Assembly (NCBI GenBank): GCA_033239125.1
Contig: BSWB01000002.1
Span: 157,528,409-157,592,408 of the forward strand
Length of the DNA stretch: 64,000 nt
Direction of reading: 5' to 3'
Origin: Fagopyrum homotropicum
Lineage: Eukaryota > Streptophyta > Magnoliopsida > Caryophyllales > Polygonaceae
Shown: piece by piece, positions 11,347 through 21,320 of the stretch
How the letters are laid out: every line of letters begins with the position of its first letter
How positions within the stretch are numbered: position 1 is the first letter of the stretch
Notes under the pieces: model-generated
Seen by the model: the letters and a program-made list of their open reading frames with translations, nothing else
Database searches by the model: none
Told to the model about the DNA's origin: nothing
Program-made: the position numbers and the translations under genes

Positions 11347-13022
11347 TGTTTGCCACTTAGCGTGCGTGCAAATAAGCTTTAAATTTATAAAACTAGAATC
11401 AAGCAAGCAAACCCGCAGTGTACGGATCGGCGTAGTAAAGCAAGAATTCCAGAGTATCGAACTCAGGGATTTGGGGGGAACAAATTCAGTTCGCAAATTG
11501 TCAAGCAAGTGAATGTAATAAGCTTGGCAAATATTGGGAAACAACAACCCTAAAGATCCAAGTATCAAATTGTGGCAATCGATTCAAGATATACTAAAGA
11601 ACTAAGGACAGAGTTAAGAGTTGCAAAGGTATGCTAAGGTAAAGCATTGTACGGTGAAGTTCCAAGGCTTTATATGACTTATCTAAAGACACTCTTTATA
11701 AAGGTTGTTGAGGCTTCAATATAGAAAAGATCTAAAGATAAGAATTGATCTCAAATACCCAAACTTGTAATCCAAGGATCAAAACTAACAAGAACGATTA
11801 AGGTTGTGACACTCGAAATCGAAGTAGAGGTTGTTGAGGCTTCACTACTACCTAGAAAAGGGCAAACCTACACTAGATTAAAGCTAATCTTTAACCTTGG
11901 ATCAAAGTAAAAGCAAAGTTCGTAAACTAGGGTAAATCACGGGCAAATCTTGAGTTCTACGGCCGTGGAAGTTCAAGAACAGACCGTGATCTTGGTTCGT
12001 CGACGAGATCTCTCTAACTCTCAGGGTCCAATCAATTTACGATCGATCTATCATCGTCTAAGCCACAACTATCAACCCTTCACCTTAGAATTGCTAAAGG
12101 GTTTTAGCCAATAACCATTGTCATGATATCAAAAATCAATTTAAGAAGAATGAAAGATGAAAACCTTCGGAAACTCAAATATAACTCAAAGTCAATCTCA
12201 AATCCGAAACACAAATCGGAATATTCAATGGATTCGGAATAGAACACAAAACCTCACAAAATCTAAGGGAAGTATGAAGAACGGGATGTCAATCCGTCTT
12301 CAATAACAAAACCTAGAAAAGGGCGCAACTTCCGCCACACACGATCTTCCGAAATCCAAATTGCCGGCGCTTCCGCCAAGTCCTTCTCGAACTCCCTCCA
12401 AGCGACCTAAGCAAGGCTAAGCGATAAGCGTGGATGTCCGAAACTCTCTTCTCTGACCCTTTTATAAGAAAGGAGAAAATAACCGTCCGGCCCATTGCGT
12501 AAATGATGTGGCAATAAATGGTTCGTCAAAAGATCGCCTAATCACGGTCTCAAGGGGTTCCACGACCGTGGTTTAGAGCGTGGAATTGGATTACGGTCTC
12601 AAATGATTTCCACGACCGTACTTTAGACCGTGTAACTCTCTAGAATGCTCCACGCTCATGATGTCAAGATCCACGGCCGTGGTTTAGAGCATGGACTTCT
12701 CTACAGCCGTATTTTGGGGCGTGGAAGTGTAAATTGCTTGTGGTTTCCTTTGTGTCGTGTCATTCCTCATCCTAGCATCTCCTTTGGCTTCTTTGATGTG
12801 TTCCTAATCCTTGGATGTGCTCAAATCCTCTCCTATCTCTCTCAAATGGTCCGGTTTTAGCTCTTATTCACCTATAATCAACACAAAGCTAATGTAGACC
12901 TCCATATCGAAAATATAGACAAACTAGCTAACAAATGCTTCAATACCCTATCAATGAACACTATAATGAATGAAAAACAACTAGAAGAAGTGCCTAGAAT
13001 ATCGCAATATTTCATGCTAACA
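11347..13022 (-). repeat. 3' LTR of A2
   Basis: Starts TGTTTGCC (11347) and ends TTCATGCTAACA (13022), with the polypurine tract immediately right of it. Blocks shared with the A1 and A3 LTRs: CCCGCAGTGTACGGATCGG (11412-11430) and CTCTCAGGGTCCAATC. It carries the A2 dyad motif at 11958-11969 and in a larger cassette at 12538-12727. The short frames inside have no recognisable product. Confidence 0.85.
12538..12727. repeat. A2-type dyad motif cassette (CACGGCCGTG) in LTR U3
   Basis: Copies include TTCCACGACCGTGGTTTAG (12559-12577), TTCCACGACCGTA (12608-12620) and TCCACGGCCGTGGTTTAG (12670-12687), alternating with half-sites TTACGGTCTCA and GCGTGGAA. It lies at the same LTR position as the A1 and A3 cassettes, which have different arms. 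Confidence 0.85.
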
Positions 13023-13037
13023 AAATACCCCATACTT
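13023..13037 (-). other. Polypurine tract of A2
   Basis: The minus strand reads AGTATGGGGTATTT directly before the 3' LTR. The same tract is found at A3 (23080-23095). Just beyond it is the phrase CTTGGGGACAAGCAAG, shared by A2 and A3. Confidence 0.7.
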
Positions 13038-14383
13038 GCCACTTGCTTGTCCCCAAGCAAGGTCTTTTGAAAGTTTTAGAACATAAGTTAGGATGAAATA
13101 TGCATGCAAACTCAAAAACAAAACATCTTTTAGGCAAATGTGCTTCTAGTCAATAGATCATTCTCAAACCTTGCTTCATTCATTCTTGAAATGCTCATAT
13201 ACATAACCAAAGAATGTAGAGGAAAGAAACATCATGAATTTGTTAAACTTCAATGTAAACATCATAACCTTCAAGCATTATCAAAATCAAGCATAAGAAA
13301 CTTCAATTTAGATCACCAAGCCAAATAACATTCTTTTGATCTTAAGGACTTTCAAATAAGGTCTAGAATGTGGAAGGGAGGGAAAACTTATAAGGAATGT
13401 GGTGCATGAATCCGGGAAAGTGGGCAACTAACTCTTTTCTTTTTATTTTGATTTGCAACGCCATCAACTTTGAGCTTTTCTCTCTTCTTTTCACATCATT
13501 TTTCGACTTTACTTTTGGAGTTATGGACAACGGTGCACAAAAACCGAAGCTTAGGAGATTGGCGTTTCTCAAATTTCGAGATGCCTCAAACCCTTGATGC
13601 ACATACCATAATCCGTTAGGAATATCACTCAATCCGATTTTGGCAAGACACAAACACCCGGCTATGTGAATGGTGCCGAGTTACTCATCATCATGATTGA
13701 CTTCCCCAAACCTATTATTTCTATTCTTTGAATGCAAACAATTGCTTTCATGGCCCTCCCACATCAAACATGCCAAAACATAACTCCTCCAAATTCCTGG
13801 ATAGGTAAGGGAGGCAATTATTTCGTTGAGGGGATAAATGAACAAAGAAAGGAGAAAGAAAGGTCGAATTGCCTTAATCATTTAATAAAGAAGTATAAGA
13901 ACCTATCATGTGATTTCAACCTCGATTTTTCAATATGATTTAGATAAAACTCTTCACATTATGAAACTTGCAAGAAAGGATAATCAACACATTCAATTCC
14001 TTTTCAATTCATTATTCGTTTAGGCATACAATTGTCATAAAAAACTCAATTCACAAGTAGTAATTATCATAGAAATCATCTCAATTCTTAGAAGCACAAA
14101 ACCTTTTAGAATTTTCAAAATTTTTCAATTTTTATGGGTTTTTCATAAGCTTTTTCATGCAATGCAATAATGAAACGTGTGACAATGAAATGAAACATGC
14201 AAAGTGTTCTCAAATCAAGGCAAGCAAAGTGAGTAGAGTTATTACAAACGATAGTCACACCCCACCCCATACTTGAGACAAACATTGTCCCTAATGTTCG
14301 AAAAGAAATAAAGAAAAGAAAGAAAGAAAATGAACTCACAAGACGGCGGTGGAGCGGCTAATGCTGTCAATCATGCATGGTCA
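13038..14383 (-). other. A2 3' untranslated segment between ORF-1 and 3' LTR
   Basis: No credible gene. The segment aligns with A3 at 23096-24040, including GGTGCACAAAAACCGAAGC, CCTTGATGCACATACCAT and TGGTGCCGAGTTACTCATC (about 13530-13700). It is thus a conserved non-coding part of this element group. Its conservation between two elements with different LTR cassettes suggests a role in the RNA, for example packaging or 3' processing; that is inference. Confidence 0.6.
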
Positions 14384-15913
14384 TCACTGTGGTGGAGGCG
14401 GTGATGGAAACAGGAAGAAGCTGGAGTCGAAGTTCTGCCCAAACTGCTGGCGGTAGATGTCTCTCATCATCCTATCATGCTCATCAGCTCGTACGTCCCT
14501 AGCGTCCTGCCGGATCTCCAAATCTCCTACTCTGTCGGAGAGGTCGGTAGCCCAGTCCGGCAGCTGCTCATACCACCCGGTGCCTGGTTGTACCAAGCTG
14601 GCGCATCTTGTGGGGCTGGTGCTGACGGCGGCTGTGCATACCATGTCGGTGGAGCTCCCATCCACTCCGGCTGTGATCTATACCAATCAGGAGGGGTATC
14701 CATCCATGTCGGCCTCTCACTCACGCTAGCACGGCGAGAGGAAGAGGCTCCTGAATGTCCAGCTGGTCGTGGTGAACGCCTTGGAGGGTCAGGGAAATGT
14801 GCCGGCTGATCCGGGAAAGTGCCAAAGTCTTGCTCCTCACCTCCTCCCTCAAAACCATCACCTCCTCCTATCTCCTCCTCATCTGCAGCCGGTACCTCAT
14901 CGGGGACGTAGGGAGGTGCTACTAACCTATTTGCGTGCATAGCAGCGAATGTCTGCTTCCAATTATGGCGTCCAGCCATAATGGAATAATCAGGGAGCCA
15001 TGGAATGCCTCTACCTCCTCTATCCTCCCATGGCGTGGCAGCAGTAGGTGGACCTCTATGTCTAGGAAAGATCAAACCTCTAGTCATGAGGCTCTAGAGA
15101 CCCAACGGTCTCGCCGCTATCCTAGTACAAGCAGAAAAATCTATCCCCAACTGTCTAGCGATGCGGATGACCATACCACCGTATCTAATGTTCCCGGCTC
15201 TCTTATTCTTGAGCTTACTCATGGTGGAGGCTAAGAGGGTAGCACATTCAGTAGGTCTACCGTGCAACATAGCATAAAGGAGGAACAACTCATCTGTCTT
15301 AATTTATGAGGAGTTTCGGTCCTAGGGAAAAGACACTCAGAAAGTACTCTATGGGCTATCTTCAAGGCTAAGTGATAGATAAGCTTAGCCTTGGTGTCAG
15401 CTGGCTGCCAGCGGTCCTCGCTGGCATAGATCATAGCAATGTCCTTCCAAAAATCCTTAGCGTATACACCGTTAGGAAAACGACCATTGAAGGTCTCTTG
15501 GAACCCAAAGAAGGCTCCGAACTCTAAGATCCAGAACTCGTAGTTCTCCTCCATCAGCCTAAAGGAAACTGTCCTATCCATATGGCTATGCTCAAAAGAG
15601 ATCACAAACTCTCTAGTAATCTCCTCATAAGCGTCTTCCCTAATAGCGGAGAAGATGATTAAGCCGGCTCTATCTAGAAGCCATGTAAGGTCATTCACCA
15701 CATTCAGCGGCTCTAACTCCTCAAAAACTAAGTAGTGCGGTTCTATGACCGTCCTCTTCTCGATCCTTTTTAAGGCATCGAGGTAATCCTCATGGATTTT
15801 TGGAATTCTAGGGGGTGGGGTGATGGTGGCTCACTAGGAGGTACTTGGGAGGAGGAAGAAGCATCACCTTTCCCCTTCTTGCTTCTAGTAGACATTCTCC
15901 TAATCAAATCCAT
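14384..15913 (-). pseudogene. Athila ORF-1-like protein of A2, frameshifted
   Basis: About 500 codons in several frames. The start MDLIRR (ATG 15913-15911) matches the intact homologue at 512. The frame shifts near 15780, then runs FEHSHMDRTVSFRLMEENYE and FGAFFGFQ to 15231. A second frame (15288-15094) gives LLYAMLHGRPTECATLLAS and GGMVIRIARQLGIDF. A third (15087-14527) gives an acidic Gly-rich region and a Pro/Trp repeat (14629-14712). The last (14665-14384) encodes a helical, heptad-like tail (DWATDLSDRVGDLEIRQDA, then ADEHDRMMRDIYRQQ) and a Pro-rich end. At least three frameshifts break it. No membrane segment is visible, which argues against an envelope protein. Function is unknown; it may bind nucleic acid or assemble through the coiled coil. 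An A2 dyad motif (15947-15958) lies 34 bases upstream of the ATG. Confidence 0.75.
14629..14712 (-). repeat. Four tandem 7-residue Trp repeats in the A2 ORF-1 tail
   Basis: A 21-bp unit repeated four times encodes PTWMDTP, PDWYRSQ, PEWMGAP and PTWYAQP. The Trp residues are exactly seven apart in a Pro-rich, probably disordered segment. The DNA copies have diverged while Pro and Trp are kept, which suggests the spacing mattered. Confidence 0.7.
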
Positions 15914-16352
15914 TTCAGAGGGAAAATTATGACCTGTTCTATAGATTCTACGGCCGTAGTTCGCCCAGAGACCGTGGTTTGGCTCTGAATTTCTCAACAC
16001 TCAATCAATTCACACCAAATTCACCAGGCAACAGCCCTAAACTAATTCCAATCCAATTCCAATCAGTTCTCCTAAAATATCTTGCAAAAATTGAGCCAAA
16101 TCGACAAAGTAGAGAAAGAGAAGAAAACCTAGGTTTTGGATTCTTAAAATCCAAATTCCGTCTGCTTCAGGGATTGTTCACTTGATTTGTTGATGTGATC
16201 TTGTAGATTGTTGAACTTGCTTCACTTTAGGCTTAAGAATCGTTTGAAACGATTACCGAACGAAGATTTGAGAGAGGAGAGATGGTTTCGGTGATTTGGG
16301 CATGGAATAAAAGGGTCGTGGTTTGGGAATTTTGTTGGCTAAATTTGCAATG

Positions 16353-17253
16353 TGGGCCTTTTACAATGTAGAGTTTAGATTTAGGGTCTCTCATCATTTC
16401 ATTTAGAAAATGGACTCCTATTGTAGAAAAAATTAGAAAAGTAAGAGACATAGGTTTCATTTGATTAGATGGGTGACATGTAAAAAAAATCAGAAAATAG
16501 TCCAATCAGTCAGCCCATCTTTTTCCCTCCTTTGTCCCTTCTTCTTCCCTCCTTTCAAATCTAAATTTATTTCTGGGTATCCATATGCAACTCTTTTCTT
16601 CTTCCCATTGAAACGCAGAAATCTGGACTGCTTGTTGGACTTCTTCTTCACCGGAATGTATTTGTGGGTAAGCAGTGTTTGTTCCTATTTTTGGGTAAGC
16701 AGTGTTTGTTCCTATTTTTGGGTAAGCAGTGTTTGTTCCTATTTTTGGGTAATCTCAAACTTCTTGGGTAATGTATTTGTGGGTAATCTGAAACTTCTCA
16801 TCTCTTCTTTTTGTGAATCTAAAACACTGAAACTTCTTGTTCTATTTGTGGGTAAGCAATGTTTGTTTACATTTTCTATTTGTGGGTAAGTAGTGTTTGT
16901 TTGTATCCATGGATAATCTCCAACTTTTCATCTTCTTGGGTAATGTATTTCGGGGTAAGCTGAAACTTCTCATCTTTCTGGGTAATGTATTTCGGGGTAA
17001 TCTAAAACAGTCAAACTTCCTGGGTAATGTCAAACTTCTTAGGTAATCTATTTCTGGGTAATCTCAAAATTCCTGGGTAATGTATTCCTGGGTAATTTAT
17101 TTGTGGATAAGTAGTGTTTTTTTTTCCCAAAAAAATTAACATCAAATCATTTCAAAAAAAAGCCTGCACCCCTCTCTTTTCAATTCAAGGTCTACAGTAG
17201 CCTAGTTTATACTTTTCAGACCTATTTTATGTAGTAAATTTATTAGAGGCCCA
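16353..17253. mobile_element. Non-autonomous DNA transposon N1 inserted in the A2 spacer
   Basis: The ends are imperfect inverted repeats: TGGGCCTTTTACAATGTAGA at left and, on the other strand, TGGGCCTCTAATAAATTTAC at right. The spacer is about 0.9 kb longer than in A1, matching an insertion of this size. The interior is T-rich and full of GGGTAA phrases, including three perfect 27-bp repeats. It has no transposase frame. A related element lies at 50675-51688. No clear target duplication is seen, so the superfamily is open. Confidence 0.55.
16666..16746. repeat. Three perfect 27-bp tandem repeats in N1
   Basis: Units start at 16666, 16693 and 16720 with GGGTAAGCAGTGTTTGTTCC and show no differences. 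Looser GGGTAA phrases continue to about 17100. Because 27 is a multiple of three, they make a chance 9-residue repeat in one frame, which I do not regard as a protein. Confidence 0.9.
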
Positions 17254-17357
17254 TTTCACAAAATGAAAAAATTTTGGGTCCTCTTTCTCTCATTATTTCA
17301 ATTTTGTTTGGTTTTTGTGAAGAAGGTGGTTTATATAGTGGCCGTAAAATTTTTGGA

Positions 17358-17482
17358 AAATCACGGTCACTCGGGGTGTTCCACGGCCGTGGTTTTGTAC
17401 GGAACCGTGGTTTTGGTGATTTTTCTCAAATTTTTGCAAATTACGGTCACTGTAGCTTCCATGACCGTGGTTTTGGGCGTGG
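17358..17482. repeat. A2-type dyad motif array in the pol/ORF-1 spacer
   Basis: Contains AATCACGGTCACT, TTCCACGGCCGTGGTTTT (17380-17397), GAACCGTGGTTTT, TTACGGTCACT and TTCCATGACCGTGGTTTT (17458-17475) followed by GGGCGTGGAA. It corresponds in position to the ATCGGACGAT array of A1 at 519-1227. Confidence 0.85.
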
Positions 17483-17726
17483 AACTCTCTGTAATGTGCC
17501 AAAATCCAAATTTCGTCAATTTCCTTCAACTTTTTCTTCTCCCTTGCCTATTCCATTGCTCTTACATCCAAAAAAACAACATACCGGAATATATCGAAGG
17601 CAAAACAAAACAAAAACGTCTAAACTAATCTAATCTATGAATGACAAACAAAAATATAAGTGCAATACCTTGGGTTGCCTCCCAAGAAGCGCTTGTTTAA
17701 GGTCCGTAGCTAGACCGTACTTGCAC

Positions 17727-19459
17727 TTATTTGAGTGCGGTAGGCGTGAACTCTTCAGCTTGGAGTTCCGCTGAGTACTTCTTGAGTCGTTGACCGTTCA
17801 CCTTGAAGCTTCCGCCCTTTTCACCCCATACTTCAACTGCACCATGGGAAAAAACATGTTTGATTAGATAAGGTCCGGTCCAACGAGATTTAAGCTTAGC
17901 TAGAAAGAGACGAAGTCTTGAATTGAAGAGGGGAACTTGATCTCCTTCTTTGAAGTCTTTTGGAATGATATGCTTATCATGCCAACGCTTCGCTCTTTCT
18001 TTATAGATCTTGGCGTTTTTGTAGGCGTTTAAGCGAAGTTCTTCAAGCTCGTTAAGGTCCAAGAGGCGCTTCTCGCCCGCTTCCTTTATGCTGAAGTTCA
18101 ACCACTTTATTGCCCAATACGCCTTATGTTCCAGCTCTACCGGCAAGTGACAAGACTTCCAATACACAAGGTTGTATGGTGTTGTTCCTATGGGAGTCTT
18201 ATATGCAGTCCGGTACGCCTACAATGCATCATCTAGCTTCAAAGACCAATCCTTCCTTGTCCTTGAAACCGTCTTCTCTAGGATTCCTTTAATCTCCCGG
18301 TTTGAAATCTCCACTTGTCCACTTGTTTGTGGATGGTAAGGGGTGACGATCTTGTGAGTCACCCCATACTTAGCTAGTAGAGCTTCGAAAATCGTCGGGC
18401 AATGAAGTGAGAGCCTCCATCACTAATGATAGTCCGTGGTGTCCCAAATCGTGGAAAAATGTTCTTGTTAAAGAACTTAACCACAACCATGGCATCATTA
18501 GTAGGAGAGGCAATTGCTTCAACCCATCTCGAAAAATAATCTACAACTAGAAGTATGTATTGGTTTCCACAAGATGATGGGAAAGGTCCCATGAAGTCTA
18601 CTCCCCAAACATCAAAGATCTCGACCTCCTGAATGTTGTTAAGAGGCATTTCGTTTCTCCTAGATATATTCCCTGTTCTTTGAGAAGCATCGCAGCAGGA
18701 AACAAAGGTTTGCACATCTTTAAATAAAGTAGGCCAAAAGAATCCAGATTGCAATACCTTAGCGCTAGTCTTGTTCGAGCTAGCGTGTCCTCCACAAGGT
18801 AGTGAATGACAATGATGGATGACGCTTTGCATCTCGTCTTCCGGCACACATCGTCGAATGATGCCATCAGGACCTCTCTTAAAGAGGAGAGGTTCATTCC
18901 AAAAGTATTCCCGAACATCCTTAAAGAACTTCTTTCTTTGTGCATAGGATAATCCGGGTGGTAATTCCTAGCAAACCAAATAGTTAACAAAATCAGCAAA
19001 CCATGGTTCATTACCTTTTGTGATCTTGTCGATGCACTCCTCTATGATATGTAAATGCTCGTCCGGAAAGGAGTCATCTATGGGTAGATTGTCGTCCTCT
19101 AGATGTGGTAGACGACTCAAATGATCCGCAACAGAATTTTCCGAACCCTTTTTGTCACGGATCTCTAGATCGAATTCTTGTAGGAGAAAAATCCATCTAA
19201 TCAGCCTTGGTTTCGCATCCTTCTTTGCAAGTAGATACCGGATCGCGGCATGATCCGTGTATACAATCACCTTTGCACCTACAAGATAAGAACAAAAATT
19301 TTCAAATGCATATATAATTGCTAGAAATTCTTTTTCGGTAGTGGCGTAGTTAAGTTGCGCTTCATCTAGCGTCTTGCTAGCATAGTAGATAGTGTGGGTT
19401 CGTCCTTCCTTCTTTTTCCCAAGCACGGCTCCTATAGCTATGTCACTTGCATCACACAT
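17727..19459 (-). pseudogene. A2 RNase H and integrase, broken
   Basis: 19459-18968 encodes the RT-RNase H segment (MCDASDIAIGAVLGKKK, ATTEKEFLAIIYAFE, GSENSVADHLSRLP) and stops after NYLVC. 18847-18374 encodes the integrase zinc finger and core (HHCHSLPCGGH, CCDASQRTGN, DVWGVDFMGPF, IISDGGSHF). The second zinc Cys pair is altered (CDAS instead of CDSC). 18167-17727 encodes the C-terminal region (SRWTGPYLIKHVFSHGAVEV). The gaps between these pieces carry stops and frameshifts. The order and sequence follow A1 closely. Confidence 0.85.
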
Positions 19460-19549
19460 AACCTCGAATGGAAGATTCCAATCTGGAGGTTGAATGATCG
19501 GGGCTGAGATTAGAGCTTTCCGAATCTTATGAAACGCATCTAAACATTC

Positions 19550-21320
19550 CTACGAGAAATCAAAAACTGCATCCTTCATCAATAGATTAGTAAGCGGTTT
19601 TGATATCTTAGAAAAATCATTTATAAAGCATCTATAAAATCCAGCATGTCCTAGAAAGCTTCTTATCCCTTTCACCGAAGATGAGGGAGGGAGCTTTTCT
19701 ATAGTCTCTATCTTAGCCTTATCCACTTCAATCCTTCTACTAGAGATCAAGTGTCCTAATACAATGCCTTCTTTCACCATAAATTGACACTTTTCCCAAT
19801 TAAGAACTAGGTTAGTGTCTTCACACCTTTGTAGCACAAGAGAAAGGTTAGAAAGACAATTATCGAAAGAGGAACCATAAACAGAAAAGTCATCCATGAA
19901 AACCTCCATCATTTCCTCTATGTACTCCGAGAAGATAGCCATCATGCACCTTTGAAAGGTGGCTGGGGCGTTGCAAAGCCCGAACGGCATTCTCCTATAA
20001 GCAAACGTACCCCACGGACACGTGAATATGGTCTTTTCTTGATCGTCCGGATGTATCGGGATCTGAAAGAAACCACTATAACAGTCAAGATAACAGAAAT
20101 GTAAGTGTTGTGTTAACCTCTCAAGCATTTGGTCGATGAATGGTAGTGGGAAGTGATCCTTCCTCGTTGTGTTGTTTAGCTTGCGGTAGTCTATGCACAT
20201 CCTCCATCCCGTCACGGTTCGTGTAGGAATGAGCTCATTGTTCTTGTTGGTGATGACCGTCATTCCTCCCTTCTTTGGAACAACCTGTATGGGACTCACC
20301 CACTTGCTATTGGAGATAGGGTAGATGATACCTGCATCAAGTAGTTTAAGAATTTCCTTCTTGACAACCTCCTTCATGGTCGGATTTAACCGCCTTTGAG
20401 GTTGTCGCGAAGTTCTAAAATCTTCTTCCATTAGGACCTTATGCATGCATAGTGAAGGCTTGATTCCTACTAGATCCTCTATAGTGTAACCTAAGACTTT
20501 CCTATGTTTCTTAAGAACAACCATAAGCTTACTATGTTCATCTATACTTAGATCGGAACTAACAATTACCGGAAAGGTAGAATTAGGTCCTAGAAATGCG
20601 TACCTTAGATGTGCAGGAAGTGGCTTCAATTCCATCATTATTGACTCTCTAATGGCTCTTGAGGAGTGTCCAATGCTTCCTTAGAAGTCTCTAAGGGTAT
20701 AGAAGTTGTTGGAGAAGAATCAAGAGAAGTGGTAGAAAGAACGTAATTGTCCTCAGATTTTCCCAAAATTACGGCTCCCCTGTTTCCTCCACGGCTGTGG
20801 TTTTGGGCGTGGAAGTCAATTACGGCATCTCTGTTTGTTCCACGGCCGTGGTTGTGGCCGTGTAACTTACTAGAGTCCTCTGAATAGCTAATTACGGTCA
20901 TGTTGGTGGAAACCACGGCCGTGGAATAGCATGACTGGCCGTGATTCTTCACGTTTTCTGACCCATCGTAGAGTTGTTCAAACTCTTCTTCATACACTTC
21001 CTTTTGCTTCTCTAAAGCTTCAATTTCCTCATTGCATTCCTCTTCTTCTCCTATGTCCATAATGCTCATAGTGATCACCTTTTGCAAGGGATCTTTGAAG
21101 AGAATCGAACTTACTTCCTCTCTAGATAGCTCTTCGTCATGGATGTTGAATATGTCCTCTTCAAGAGCTGGTTCTTTCATCAAAGTGGAAAGAATGAACT
21201 CTACCTTTGCCTCTCCTATGTCGAAGGCGAGCCTAGCATTCTTGCAATCAACCATACAACCGGATGTTGCAAGAAACGGTCTTTCGAGTATGATCGGGAC
21301 CGGACTATCTGCAGGGATGT
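19550..21320 (-). pseudogene. A2 protease remnant and reverse transcriptase
   Basis: The frame enters from LTR A3 and begins at NIPADSPVPIILERPFL, the second half of the aspartic protease. The catalytic DLGAS half and all of gag are missing. ERPFL replaces the conserved GRPFL. After a linker that contains the A2 dyad array, the frame ends at 20638 and RT continues in another frame with ELKPLPAHLRYAFLG, GWRMCIDYRKLN, PFGLCNAPATFQR and FMDD near 19900. It then runs to LTNLLMKDAVFDF and stops at 19550. So there is one frameshift before RT and a stop after it. Confidence 0.88.
20764..20957 (-). repeat. In-frame A2 dyad motif array between protease and RT
   Basis: Copies: CCACGGCTGTGGTTTT (20790-20805), TTCCACGGCCGTGGTT (20839-20854) and AACCACGGCCGTGGAA (20912-20927), with ATTACGG half-sites. 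The stretch is translated within the protease-RT linker (NHGRGTNRDAV and NHSRGGNRGAV repeats). It takes the same place as the ATCGGACGAT array of A1 at 4559-4741, although the DNA and the amino acids differ. Confidence 0.85.

Larger units (their letters stand above)
11347..21320 (-). mobile_element. Athila-like Ty3/gypsy element A2, 5' part missing
   Basis: On the minus strand the visible order is protease remnant, RT, RNase H, integrase (21320-17727), spacer, ORF-1-like gene (15913-14384), 3' untranslated segment, polypurine tract and 3' LTR (13022-11347). The LTR, PR-RT linker, spacer and ORF-1 upstream region all carry the CACGGCCGTG motif, which ties these parts into one element. The 5' LTR, primer site, gag and first half of protease are absent: at 21321 the LTR of another element begins. 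A DNA transposon (16353-17253) sits in the spacer. Confidence 0.85.

Noticed and set aside
12538..12727. CRISPR-like array of spaced palindromes
   Set aside because: Spacing is irregular, repeats are degenerate and the context is a plant LTR; no cas genes.
14457..14809. Plus-strand frames with Gly/Ser/Ala-rich translations
   Set aside because: They are the antisense of the Pro/Trp-rich tail of the A2 ORF-1-like gene; the low-complexity composition keeps the other strand open.
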